A DNA stretch of 64,000 bases from Maridesulfovibrio hydrothermalis AM13 = DSM 14728 (GTDB taxonomy: Bacteria > Desulfobacterota > Desulfovibrionia > Desulfovibrionales > Desulfovibrionaceae), in contig NC_020055.1 in the NCBI RefSeq assembly GCF_000331025.1, positions 3,443,370 through 3,507,369 on the forward strand, in the 5' to 3' direction. Below, one piece after another: positions 9,041 through 17,830 of this stretch. Made by a program: the position numbers and the translations under genes. The notes beneath the pieces were generated by a model. That model was not told the DNA's origin and searched no databases. It worked only from the letters and a program-made list of their open reading frames with translations. Each line of letters begins with the position of its first letter. The first letter of the stretch is position 1.

Positions 9041-9077
9041 AAAAAAAGGGAAGCACGACCAATGCTTCCCTTTTTTT
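9041..9077. terminator. Bidirectional terminator between lipoprotein gene and ModF-like gene
   Basis: A GGGAAGCA stem with 7-base loop, flanked by seven A on the left and seven T on the right, so it can stop transcription from both convergent genes. Confidence 0.88.
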
Positions 9078-9101
9078 ATACAAATTTTTAAGAATAACTG
9101 C

Positions 9102-10577
9102 TTATTTGAAATACTCTTCCTTTTTGCCTCTGAATGAAACCCGTCCCTCTTTAAGCTCCAGCACATGAGAAACAGACGGAATCAGTTCTTCGTGATGGTG
9201 GGTAACATAAACCATAGATACCCCGGCAGAAGCAAGTGACTCCAGAAGGTTAAATATTTCCCCGCGCGACTCCTCGTCCACTCCGGCCATAGGTTCATCA
9301 AGAAGCAGCACATCCGGACCTGAAATAAGAGCACGGGCGATAAAAGCTTTACGAAGCTGACCGTAAGAGACCTGCTCCATAGGTCTTTGCGCTAAATCTT
9401 CAATGCCGAAAAACTTAAGCCATTCCCATGCCTTTTCCCGCATTTCGTCATTTATTTCATCAAAAAGCCCCGCTGATGAAAAGAAACCTGAAATGACCAT
9501 GTCAAAAATGGGAATAGGTTTACCGACTGCCTCACCAAAAGAAGCCTGCATAGAAGCTGAAACCATGCCCATACGCCCCCTTACAGAACGTAGAGAATCC
9601 CCCTTTTCAGGGAGTCTTTGCATTTGCTCTTCAGCAGCGTAGGCGGCAGCGTCTCCGTACAAAAGGCGTAATAAGGTCGATTTTCCCGCCCCGTTACACC
9701 CAAGCACAGCCCAGTTTTCCCCGCCGCTCATTTCCCAGTCAATATTGTGCAATACAGTTTTCCCGAGAAAAACCACACTTGAATCAGAGAGACGAAACAA
9801 AGTTTTGCCAGCCTCAACCGCATTAACAGCCGGGGGAATACGTTCCTGAGCGGAATTGACAGTGCAGGCAATCCCCCTGCCCTGCCCGTCTTCACAATGA
9901 TCAATCTGACCATCCCGAATATACAGAGTTTTATTAACGCAGGCAGGAAGCTCTTCCTTGCGATGAGCAGAGCAGACAACAGTGGTTCCGGAAGCGGCAG
10001 CGGCATCAATAGCATGCATAAGCTGAACTCTGGACTGCCGGTCAATCCCCTCAAGAAATTCATCCAGAATAAGCATTTCCGGCTGAGCCATTAGCGCGCG
10101 GGCAATCAGAATCTTACGCCCTTCGCCGCGGGACATGGCCACCATACTGCGTTTGGCAAGATCAAGCATCCCCAGAGACTGCATCAAATCACGTACCTTT
10201 TCGTACTCTTCTTCATCTGCCAGCCTGTAGAGAAACGGTGTATTGTCCTTTCCTGACAAGACCACTTCCTCACCCGTCACATCCCAAGCCAGTTTCAAAA
10301 AAATATCCTGATGCTCAGGAGAAATCATACGGTAACGTTCCAAAGGCTCAAGAGGACTTGAGGTCTTGCCGCCTGCAATAAAATATTCTCTGGTCTTGTC
10401 ATCATCCGGCCAGACCTCTCCTGCCAGAATCATCATAAGAGTAGTCTTGCCTGCACCGTTAGGACCAAGCACAGCCCAATGCTCACCCTGTTTGATATCC
10501 CAGTCAATTCCCTGCAACACTGGTCCACGGTCAAGGGAAAGTGAAACATCCTTCATGGAAACCAATTTTTTACTCAT
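9102..10577 (-). CDS. ModF/PhrA-like protein with two ABC ATPase domains
   Basis: A 491-residue soluble protein made of two fused ABC ATPase domains and no membrane segment. The first Walker A is GPNGAGKTT at about residues 38-46 with Walker B ILDEFLEGID; the second Walker A is GCNGAGKST near residue 288 with Walker B LLLDEPMAGVD. The ABC signature motifs are unusual (MSRGE and VSYGQ instead of LSGGQ), as in ModF/PhrA proteins of molybdate loci. The role of that family is poorly defined; photorepair and molybdenum links have been suggested. No molybdate permease or binding protein is adjacent. It has a terminator on its 3' side and its own promoter region of about 220 bases. Confidence 0.8.
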   Translation of the reverse strand: MSKKLVSMKDVSLSLDRGPVLQGIDWDIKQGEHWAVLGPNGAGKTTLMMILAGEVWPDDDKTREYFIAGGKTSSPLEPLERYRMISPEHQDIFLKLAWDVTGEEVVLSGKDNTPFLYRLADEEEYEKVRDLMQSLGMLDLAKRSMVAMSRGEGRKILIARALMAQPEMLILDEFLEGIDRQSRVQLMHAIDAAAASGTTVVCSAHRKEELPACVNKTLYIRDGQIDHCEDGQGRGIACTVNSAQERIPPAVNAVEAGKTLFRLSDSSVVFLGKTVLHNIDWEMSGGENWAVLGCNGAGKSTLLRLLYGDAAAYAAEEQMQRLPEKGDSLRSVRGRMGMVSASMQASFGEAVGKPIPIFDMVISGFFSSAGLFDEINDEMREKAWEWLKFFGIEDLAQRPMEQVSYGQLRKAFIARALISGPDVLLLDEPMAGVDEESRGEIFNLLESLASAGVSMVYVTHHHEELIPSVSHVLELKEGRVSFRGKKEEYFK

Positions 10578-10739
10578 GACAACTCCACTTCGTAAGATAC
10601 TGAAACCTATAGATTCTAAACCAATTTTCTATTCAGGGCTAAAACATCTACTACTTAAGACCCCCAAGTGCAAGCCGGACAAAAAACAAGCATGACTACT
10701 ACAAGTTGTGCAATTTATAATACTTTATACGCGATGCAG

Positions 10740-10768
10740 TTGATAAAAATTTATTTTGTTCTTATATG
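10740..10768 (+). promoter_or_regulatory. Possible sigma-70 promoter of the TauE/SafE operon
   Basis: TTGATA, a 17-base spacer and TATATG, located 36 bases before the start codon at 10805. Spacing is ideal and the -10 is a fair match. Predicted by eye only. Confidence 0.35.
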
Positions 10769-10804
10769 TAAAGAAAATAGTTTAATAATCAGGCAGGGAA
10801 TCAA

Positions 10805-12268
10805 ATGAAATATCCTTCCGCCCGTTATCTGTTAATACTCCTCTTTGCAGCCCTCCCCCTGCTTATACCTGAGCTGTTGTCTGCAAACAGTAATATAAAA
10901 TTGCCTGATATTATCGGCAACATAAATAACCCGTACATTTTGCCTGATGGAGGCGGCCCCGGTTTTTTTCTGTCCGCTGCCATAGGGATGGTCGCCGGAT
11001 TGCTCAGCTCGGCAATTGGAGCAGGGGGCGGACTGATTGTTGTCCCTGCGCTCATGACCGCAGGCATTTCCGGCATCTATGCAATAGGTTCCGAAATATT
11101 CCGCCTGTTTATTTTCAGCACAATTCAATCTATCCGCATGGGATTCAATAAGCGCATTAACTATCTAATGGCCATATACCTAACCATAGGCACAACCATA
11201 GGCGGATATGGAGGCTACGTATTAACCAAGACGGTTTTTTTCGCTGACCCTGCCGGAAGCGATGTTTTTATTTCATCCATGATCATTTTCTGGCTGATTA
11301 TTTATTCGTTCATCATAATACCGGAATTTCGCGAAGCTGCCCATGAATACGCTCTTGAACTCCTCAAAAAAGAAAAGGGAGAAAAAGAGGCCGATGCCGC
11401 AATCCAAATGGAACAGCCCACTCCTCCTGCAACTGAGACGGGCACAGAAAATAAGAACACAAATGGAGAAAAGGAAAATACTGCCGAAGAGACAGAGGAA
11501 ACAAAAGTAGAAGAAGCTCTGCCCAAAGCCCAGTTTGAAGATGAACTATACCCGGATGAAAAACCGTGGGAAATTGCGAAAACCATTCGCACCATGAAAC
11601 TCCCGCCTTACATTAAATTCCCGGGCACGATCAAATCCGGCGAAGATGACGAACTAGAACCTGCTGATATCAGACGCGCAGGGAGAAATCAGGATTTAGA
11701 TACGCAGGAGGAAGAACAAAAATATGACCGCATCCCGATCATCCCCGCGGTACTGCTTTCCGTGGTTGGTGGTTTCTTCATGGCTATGACCGGATCAGGG
11801 GGCGTAATCCTCAGCTTTACCATCTTAACCAAAGGGTTCGGATGCGTGGCTGCTCTTGTTGCAGGAACAGATCTTGCCAGACTGGCTCTTGCGTCAGGTA
11901 CTCTGACTCTGGGAGCCTTCGGGTTGAACGGTTTTATCAATATTTACTGTATAACGGGACTCATTTTCGGAACAACCACCGGGCTGCATCTGGGCAGCAA
12001 ATCCCTGAAACATATCCAGCCTTACCGAGTGAAAGGACTTATTTCTCTGCTGGTAATCTCGGTCATTTTGAACCGTATTCTGGCCTTACCGCAACAGCTT
12101 AATAAATCTGGAGCATCCATTCCGGCAGGAATTACAGACGCACTTGGTCAAAGCGGCATGTATATCCTGATCATCGGGGCAGCTATTTTCAGCGGCTGGC
12201 TTATTTTCGCTTTTATCAGCGGTGTGCTTGAATCACTTAAACCGGCAGAAAAAGGAGCAGGCAAATGA
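10805..12268 (+). CDS. TauE/SafE (TSUP) family membrane permease with large acidic cytoplasmic-type insert
   Basis: TSUP proteins are 8-helix exporters of sulfite, sulfoacetate or other sulfur-containing anions. This 487-residue version has a signal-like first helix (8-25), the repeat-1 motif GLLSSAIGAGGGLIVVPAL around residues 65-85 and the repeat-2 motif MTGSGGVILSFTIL around 325-340. Between the two halves is a long hydrophilic, Glu/Lys/Thr-rich insert (about 180-300) that contains no membrane segment. AGGGA lies upstream of the ATG. The stop overlaps the start of the next gene by four bases, so the three genes to 14570 are translationally coupled. A role in sulfur-anion movement is an inference from the family. 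Confidence 0.85.
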   Translation: MKYPSARYLLILLFAALPLLIPELLSANSNIKLPDIIGNINNPYILPDGGGPGFFLSAAIGMVAGLLSSAIGAGGGLIVVPALMTAGISGIYAIGSEIFRLFIFSTIQSIRMGFNKRINYLMAIYLTIGTTIGGYGGYVLTKTVFFADPAGSDVFISSMIIFWLIIYSFIIIPEFREAAHEYALELLKKEKGEKEADAAIQMEQPTPPATETGTENKNTNGEKENTAEETEETKVEEALPKAQFEDELYPDEKPWEIAKTIRTMKLPPYIKFPGTIKSGEDDELEPADIRRAGRNQDLDTQEEEQKYDRIPIIPAVLLSVVGGFFMAMTGSGGVILSFTILTKGFGCVAALVAGTDLARLALASGTLTLGAFGLNGFINIYCITGLIFGTTTGLHLGSKSLKHIQPYRVKGLISLLVISVILNRILALPQQLNKSGASIPAGITDALGQSGMYILIIGAAIFSGWLIFAFISGVLESLKPAEKGAGK

Positions 12269-13635
12269 CCTACTCCTTTAAAACACTTATTGCTGCAGCA
12301 ATAATTTTTATTGCCAGTCTGGCCATTGTCGGATCACTGCACCTGCCCATTCATCAAGGAAAGAACGGGTTTGAAGCTATGGAGAGCACTTTCAATTCGC
12401 TGCGTAAAGGAGTGAAACCACCGTTTAAAAAAATCGCTGCTGAAAATAATCAATATCTCGGCAAAAATTTCAAGGCCACTATCACCTTTAAAGATAATGG
12501 AAAGGCGCGCACTGCAACCATGATGTTTCTGCGCAATAAATTGACGGTCAGCCCAAAAGGTAAAACTATACATATTCAAGGAGACTTAGGATACACTCTG
12601 CAATTTTTCATGAATGATATCCACCTGCTGTACATGCATAAATTTGATCAGCTTGACGAAAAGTATTCAATGCCTGCCATAAATTCCATGTATATGATGG
12701 ACCGTATTCTAAAAAAACTCGCCGTATTTATGGCATCACAGCGAATGACAAAACAAGAAGATCTGATAAACAAAATTCGCCGGCAACTGCTTATTCCGGC
12801 TTACAATCTGCGTGACGCGCTCCCCATAAGCGAAACTTCAGGCTTTCTATATTTATCACTGGGAACCGTAGGTATCCTTATTTTTACCATTCTCTGGGAC
12901 GCATCAAATTTTCTTTTTTTTGGAACGCTTGCATCAAAAGACTTTATGAAAACGATTCGAATTGCTCTGGGCAGAGAAAAATCAGAGGCACAAATTAAAG
13001 CTGAGCTGAAAAGGAAAAAAATGAAGCAGAAAGCTAAGGCTGCAAAAATCAAGAAAGCCAAAGCAGCTAAAGCTGCAAAGGCTGACGGCCCGAAAACTGA
13101 CAGAAAAACACTTAAAAAGATAAAAACTCCTGAAAACGAAAAAGGCAAAGCTGCCCCCAAAAAGGCCGTTTCCCAAAAGAAACTCAAATCAGATACAACA
13201 ACAAAACGAGCATCGAAACCTCAAATCAAACCTTCAACCAATACTGCGACTAAAAACGGCGCAGTCCGGAAGAAAACACTAAAAAAATCTGCGCAAGATG
13301 CCAGTAAAAAGACAAGCAAGACAGCAAAATCTGCTGCTTCCAAAAATGGCATAGCAAAATCCCCACGCAAAAAAGCTGCGCCTTCAAAAGCTGTCCCGGA
13401 AAAAAAAGAAGCAAATAAAGCCGCAGCCAAAACAGCTTCAAATAAAAAAGAAGTTCCTGCTACTTCACAAACGGTTGGCAAAAAAGTAACTACTCCGCAG
13501 GGGAAAGCAAAAACAGCAGCTAAAGCCGCACCGGAAGGACAAAGACAAGTTAAAAAAAAAGCTCCCGTTCCCCAGACAGATAAAAAAATTCCTGCCCCCA
13601 AAAAAGCTAAGGCAAAGCAGAGAGATGACAGCTGA
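12265..13635 (+). CDS. Bitopic membrane protein with histone-H1-like Lys/Ala-rich tail
   Basis: A 456-residue protein of no recognised family. It has an N-terminal membrane helix (about 7-25), an external domain of some 160 residues (LGKNFKATITFKDNGKART and following), a second membrane helix (about 192-211) and then a very basic C-terminal region from residue 245 to the end made of Lys, Ala, Thr, Ser and Pro with repeated KKA, AKAAK and APKKA steps, like eukaryotic H1 or bacterial AlgP/Hc1 tails. By the positive-inside rule the tail should be cytoplasmic, where it could bind nucleic acid or acidic membrane surfaces. It overlaps the TauE/SafE gene by four bases and the DUF362 gene by one, with AAAGGAG ahead of its start. 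Confidence 0.8.
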   Translation: MTYSFKTLIAAAIIFIASLAIVGSLHLPIHQGKNGFEAMESTFNSLRKGVKPPFKKIAAENNQYLGKNFKATITFKDNGKARTATMMFLRNKLTVSPKGKTIHIQGDLGYTLQFFMNDIHLLYMHKFDQLDEKYSMPAINSMYMMDRILKKLAVFMASQRMTKQEDLINKIRRQLLIPAYNLRDALPISETSGFLYLSLGTVGILIFTILWDASNFLFFGTLASKDFMKTIRIALGREKSEAQIKAELKRKKMKQKAKAAKIKKAKAAKAAKADGPKTDRKTLKKIKTPENEKGKAAPKKAVSQKKLKSDTTTKRASKPQIKPSTNTATKNGAVRKKTLKKSAQDASKKTSKTAKSAASKNGIAKSPRKKAAPSKAVPEKKEANKAAAKTASNKKEVPATSQTVGKKVTTPQGKAKTAAKAAPEGQRQVKKKAPVPQTDKKIPAPKKAKAKQRDDS

Positions 13636-14570
13636 TGAGCATAAAAGAATCCGCCAAAGAACCAGTGGCATATTTTCGTATCCTTGAATACGAATCCACT
13701 TTTCTAGACACCGCAGTCGCCATGATTTTAGAAGAGTGCGGACTTAAAGTTAAATCTGGAACCAAGGTGCTAGTTAAGCCGAATCTTGTTTCCTCCAAGA
13801 ATCCCCTTGCCTGCACGCACCCCAATGTAACTCTTTCCCTGTGTCGTTACCTTAAAGATTGCGGAGCGCAAATCACCGTGGCGGACTCACCTGGATACGG
13901 CTCTGCTGCGCAGGTATCCAAAGCCATCGGCATGACCACAGGGCTTGCAGAGCTGGGACTTAAACCTAAAGGGCTGGGTAAACCTGTAAAACTGGAACTT
14001 TCATTCGGTAAATCAATCGGAATTTCCCGCGATGCTCTTGAAACAGACATGATAATAAACGTGCCCAAGCTCAAAGCTCACAGCCAGTTCATGGTAACCG
14101 GAGCGGTAAAGAATCTGTTCGGTACAGTGGTAGGTTTCCGCAAAGCTCTGGCCCACACCAGATTCGGGGAAAATCCGGGATTCATGGAAAAAATGATCAT
14201 TGAAGTAAATAAAGCCATGCCTGTATCCTTCAATCTGATGGATGCCATCTACCCCATGCACAAAACAGGCCCCATAAGCGGTAAGCCCTACACAATGAGT
14301 CTACTGGCAGGATCGTGCAATCAGTATGCACTTGATACTTCTATTTATATGTTACTAGGCCTCAGCCCAAATAAAATTCTGCTCTGGAAAGAAAGTGCCC
14401 GGCAAAAAATTTTCGGCTATCATCCCGATCACATCAAATACGTAATAGAACCTCCTGACAATTTCGATACTACCGATTTTATAATTCCTGAGAAGCTGTC
14501 TCCTATGGAATTTGAGGCTGTACGATTTGTAAAAGGACGGCTTAAAAGTGTTTTCAGCAGATTTATATAA
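13635..14570 (+). CDS. DUF362 domain protein
   Basis: A 311-residue member of the DUF362 family, recognised by the start region with VLVKPNLVSSKNP (about residue 47-60), the THPNVTLSL segment, the DSPGYGS loop near residue 88 and the internal INVPKLKAHSQFMVTGAVKNLFG-type core (about 142-165), of which I quote only the pattern. Many DUF362 proteins carry a ferredoxin module with Fe-S cysteines; this one has none, only scattered Cys. The biochemical role of the family is not established. Start and stop codons overlap (TGATG) with the H1-tail gene, so the three-gene unit is coupled. Confidence 0.82.
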   Translation: MSIKESAKEPVAYFRILEYESTFLDTAVAMILEECGLKVKSGTKVLVKPNLVSSKNPLACTHPNVTLSLCRYLKDCGAQITVADSPGYGSAAQVSKAIGMTTGLAELGLKPKGLGKPVKLELSFGKSIGISRDALETDMIINVPKLKAHSQFMVTGAVKNLFGTVVGFRKALAHTRFGENPGFMEKMIIEVNKAMPVSFNLMDAIYPMHKTGPISGKPYTMSLLAGSCNQYALDTSIYMLLGLSPNKILLWKESARQKIFGYHPDHIKYVIEPPDNFDTTDFIIPEKLSPMEFEAVRFVKGRLKSVFSRFI

Positions 14571-14615
14571 CCTTCAACTTAAATCAGCCCAAGCATAAAA
14601 AGAGATTCTCCATAG

Positions 14616-16961
14616 ATGAGTGAAAACAACATATTGCGCAGACTTCACACTGTCACCGGACAGGTACAGGGAGTCGGTTTCAGACCTTTCGTTTATAAAA
14701 CAGCCCTAAAATACAATCTTTCCGGAACTGTTCTGAACAGTCCGGAAGGCGTACTCATCGAAGTACAGGGAACACTCCAAAACCTGAATAAATTTGATCA
14801 GACTTTCATTGATGAGCTGCCCAGACTGGCAAGAATTATTTCACACAAGAAAAAAGACCTCATCCCCGTGCAGGGAGAAGAACAATTCTGCATTCTCGCA
14901 TCAACTGCCGGAGAGGGCCATTGCGTGCTTATCAGCCCTGACGTAGCCACCTGCCCTGACTGTTTTGCTGATATGAATGACCCGCAAAACCGCCGTTATG
15001 AATACCCTTTCACCAACTGCACCAATTGCGGCCCGCGCTACACCATCACCCGCTCAATTCCGTATGACCGCCCTGTAACATCAATGGCCTGTTTCCCATT
15101 ATGCATGGACTGCAAGGAAGAATATGAGAATCCACTGGACCGCAGATTCCACGCGCAGCCCAATGCCTGCTCCGAGTGCGGCCCTGAAGTCTGGCTCACT
15201 GACAACGACGGCAACAAACTGGCTGACTCATTGACCGCCCTTTCTAAACTGGCCAAACTTCTCTCCGGAGGTAGAATTGCAGCAATAAAAGGCCTCGGCG
15301 GCTTCCACTTAGTCTGCGATGCATCCAATCCGCAAGCAGTGCAAACCCTGCGTGAACGCAAAAACCGCCCAGATAAACCACTGGCGGTAATGCTTAAAGA
15401 CGTAACTGAAGCTGAAAAACTGGCAGATCTCACAGAAAATGACATCGAACTGCTTGAGGGACTTCAGCGTCCCATCGTGCTTGCACCAAAAAATAAAAAC
15501 TACTCTCTGGCCCCCGAAATTGCACCTGATACTGATTTCATAGGATTGATGGTTCCCTACACGCCGCTGCACCAAGTGCTGCTTAAATATTTTTCAGCCT
15601 TAAACGAAAACTCCAGCCCGTCTGCGCTGGTCATGACTTCGGGCAATATGAGTTGCGCGCCTATATGCATTGGAAATCGAGAAGCTTTAAAACGACTGCC
15701 CCATATTGCAGACGTCTTCCTGTTCCACAACCGCGACATCCTCATCAGGGTGGATGACTCGGTCACAAGATCCGTCCCCGAATTCAATGGTGAGGAAAAA
15801 AACCGCACAATATTCATGCGCAGAGCCAGAGGCTTTACTCCTTCCCCTGTCTTTTTGGCACAAGAAGGCCCATGTGTACTTGGAACCGGCCCGGAGCTGA
15901 AAAACACCCTATGTTTCACCAAAGGCGACCAAGGATTCAGCAGCCAGCATATCGGTGATATGCAGAACCTTGAAACGACCAACTTCTGGAAAGAGATCCG
16001 GCTGCATCTTCAATCCATCCTCAAAATAAAACCCAGGCTCATCGTACACGATCTGCATCCTGATTACCTGACAACACTTCTGGCAGAAGAAATTGCGCAA
16101 AACGAATCAATTGAAACAACAGCTCTGCAACATCATTACGCCCATATCTATTCCGTACTTGCTGAAAACAAACATACCGGCCCAGCACTGGGCTTAGCTC
16201 TTGATGGAACCGGACTGGGTGATGACCGAACGATCTGGGGCGGTGAATGCCTGTACATCGATAATGAAAAGCTTGAGCACAGACGGATTGCTCATTTCAC
16301 ATATCTACGCCTTCCCGGCGGCGAAGCGGCAGTGCGTGAACCGTGGCGCATAGCCAGAGCAGCTGCCACGGACCTCGGCCTTGACTCCCGACAAATCAGC
16401 GTTCCCGCAGAGTTTCAGGCAGGTCTGAAAATGTTCGATCAAATCCTTGAAAAGAATATCAACTGCCCAGCAACCAGCAGTTGCGGAAGACTTTTTGATG
16501 CAATTTCTGCCATGCTGGGGCTATGCAGCAAAATTTCATACGAGGGACAAGCTGCAATAATTCTGGAAAAAAATCAGGATCATACCGAAAAAAACACCTA
16601 CGACTGTCCCGTTGATCAAGCCACCACTCCTTTCACAATCAACACCGGTGAACTTTTCAAACAAGCTTACCGCGACAAAATGAACGGAGTCCCCCCGGCA
16701 ACAATAAGTCGCAGATTTCACAAAGGATTAATCTCCGGTTTAGCAGATTGCGCCGAGCTTGCCGCTGCCAAAACCGGAGTGAAAACCATCGGCCTCAGCG
16801 GCGGGGTTATGCAAAATCTGACCATAGCTGTAGAACTGCCCGAAGAATTAAAATCGCGGGGACTCAATCCACTGGTACACCGCTATCTGCCCCCCAACGA
16901 CGGCTGTATTTCACTTGGGCAGGCTGTATACGGACAGATTTTGCTTAACAGACGCAATTAA
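14616..16961 (+). CDS. hypF: Carbamoyltransferase HypF ([NiFe]-hydrogenase maturation)
   Basis: HypF makes the cyanide ligands of the [NiFe]-hydrogenase active site from carbamoyl phosphate, passing the carbamoyl group to HypE. The 781-residue chain shows all four modules: acylphosphatase domain (about 8-95, with GQVQGVGFRPFVY), zinc-finger pairs (CPDC near residue 112, then NCTNCG, CMDC and CSECG), YrdC-like domain (about 200-390, with KGLGGFHL and MTSGN) and Kae1-like domain (about 400-780, with HHYAH, LDGTG and SGGVMQN). All key motifs are present, so it looks functional. No other hyp gene lies in the window. The ATG at 14616 fits the acylphosphatase start; no strong Shine-Dalgarno sequence was seen. 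Confidence 0.96.
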   Translation: MSENNILRRLHTVTGQVQGVGFRPFVYKTALKYNLSGTVLNSPEGVLIEVQGTLQNLNKFDQTFIDELPRLARIISHKKKDLIPVQGEEQFCILASTAGEGHCVLISPDVATCPDCFADMNDPQNRRYEYPFTNCTNCGPRYTITRSIPYDRPVTSMACFPLCMDCKEEYENPLDRRFHAQPNACSECGPEVWLTDNDGNKLADSLTALSKLAKLLSGGRIAAIKGLGGFHLVCDASNPQAVQTLRERKNRPDKPLAVMLKDVTEAEKLADLTENDIELLEGLQRPIVLAPKNKNYSLAPEIAPDTDFIGLMVPYTPLHQVLLKYFSALNENSSPSALVMTSGNMSCAPICIGNREALKRLPHIADVFLFHNRDILIRVDDSVTRSVPEFNGEEKNRTIFMRRARGFTPSPVFLAQEGPCVLGTGPELKNTLCFTKGDQGFSSQHIGDMQNLETTNFWKEIRLHLQSILKIKPRLIVHDLHPDYLTTLLAEEIAQNESIETTALQHHYAHIYSVLAENKHTGPALGLALDGTGLGDDRTIWGGECLYIDNEKLEHRRIAHFTYLRLPGGEAAVREPWRIARAAATDLGLDSRQISVPAEFQAGLKMFDQILEKNINCPATSSCGRLFDAISAMLGLCSKISYEGQAAIILEKNQDHTEKNTYDCPVDQATTPFTINTGELFKQAYRDKMNGVPPATISRRFHKGLISGLADCAELAAAKTGVKTIGLSGGVMQNLTIAVELPEELKSRGLNPLVHRYLPPNDGCISLGQAVYGQILLNRRN

Positions 16962-17061
16962 TACCCCTACGCCCCCTTAAAACCGGCAATTTGATTCATT
17001 AAGCACTTTACAGACGACTGCCCACCTCTACACACCTGTAATTTTCTGTCATAGCAAAAAC

Positions 17062-17107
17062 AAAATGCGGGAGATACGATGATTAACCATCACATCTCCC
17101 ACATTTT
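17062..17107 (+). terminator. Long imperfect hairpin, probable hypF terminator
   Basis: Nested complementary blocks read AAAATG, GGGAGAT, GATG, a six-base ATTAAC loop, then CATC, ATCTCCC and CATTTT, with small mismatches between blocks. It lies about 100 bases after the hypF stop and has A-runs before and T-runs within its right arm, so it may act in both directions. Confidence 0.6.
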
Positions 17108-17269
17108 ACTTTCAACTCACCGCAACACCAGTTGGGGAGGGAATCGATATAAATAAAACTCTACACACACCCTTGAACCGGCTATAGACTTTTAACCAAG
17201 CCTGCATTGCTTTTTCAAAACCTATAATTATCACCCTTAACGAGTCACAATTAAAAGTTTTGGGAAAGT

Positions 17270-17352
17270 CCAGAGAACCTTTTTTCGAAAAGGTTCTTTG
17301 GTCCCCGAAGGGTCACCGAAGGCTTAATGTCCCGAAAGGGCGCCGAAGGATT
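17270..17352. repeat. Hairpin plus 22-bp direct repeat (CCGAAG-type element)
   Basis: A 14-bp stem (CCAGAGAACCTTTT and its near complement, one G-T pair) with a TTCG loop at 17270-17301 is followed by two 22-base copies (17304-17325 and 17331-17352) that match at 18 of 22 positions; each copy contains CCGAAGG. A second element with a GTCCAGAGA stem and CCGAAG on both sides lies at 55564-55614. They look like copies of a dispersed intergenic repeat that can also act as a terminator. Confidence 0.6.
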
Positions 17353-17359
17353 TTGCCGC

Positions 17360-17788
17360 CTACCAGCCTTTGTGATGTATAATATCTTTAACTTTTTCTT
17401 CGGTATCTTTCTCAACAATAATCATTTTGCGCGCCTGCGCTTTTTTGATTTTGTCGGTAAGCACATTGATATCTGCCGGCTTTTCAACGAAATCCATAGC
17501 CCCGAGCTTCATGGCTTCGATACCTTTTTCAACGGTTGCGTGTCCGCTGAGCAGGATTACCTGCATTTCAGGTCTTGTTTTTTTGATATGCTTGAGTGCT
17601 TCAATGCCGTCCATTCCGGGCATCTGAAGGTCAAGAACGATTGCGTCAAAAGACTCATTGTTAACTTTGTCAAGCGCATCCTGCGGATTGGTGCAAGCTG
17701 TTACATTCATACCGCGCAGTTCCATACGTTCGGCCAGACCTTCAACAAACTCTTTTTCGTCATCAACGAGAAGTACTTTTTCTGCCAT
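17360..17788 (-). CDS. Stand-alone response regulator receiver
   Basis: A 142-residue CheY-like protein. It has the acidic pair (LLVDDEKEF), the phosphoacceptor Asp in IVLDLQMPGMDG near residue 56, the Thr/Ser switch (LLSGHA) and the conserved Lys in EKPAD near residue 107. After the receiver (about 1-118) there is only a short basic helix (KIKKAQARKMIIVEK). There is no output domain. It is the last gene of a seven-gene operon beginning with TetR at 24579, 42 bases after the degenerate kinase. It probably relays or sinks phosphate from the kinase at 18845. Identity as a receiver is secure; its partner is inferred. Confidence 0.9.
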   Translation of the reverse strand: MAEKVLLVDDEKEFVEGLAERMELRGMNVTACTNPQDALDKVNNESFDAIVLDLQMPGMDGIEALKHIKKTRPEMQVILLSGHATVEKGIEAMKLGAMDFVEKPADINVLTDKIKKAQARKMIIVEKDTEEKVKDIIHHKGW

Positions 17789-17830
17789 GATTTCTCTCCA
17801 CCTGCATCATCCGGTGCAGTTTAAAAGTAA

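Larger units (their letters stand above)
16962..17359. other. Intergenic region between hypF and the signalling operon
   Basis: About 400 bases between convergent genes. It contains a long imperfect hairpin (17062-17107) and a repeat element (17270-17352), each listed separately. The remainder is AT-rich with no gene. Confidence 0.6.

Noticed and set aside
12801-13601. Long Phe/Leu/Ser-rich antisense frames opposite the Lys/Ala tail
   Set aside because: Lys codons read backwards give Phe/Leu, so these frames are expected by composition and only look like membrane proteins.
17327-17824. 165-codon plus-strand frame opposite the receiver at 17360
   Set aside because: Antisense shadow of a clear CheY-like gene; begins within the repeat element.
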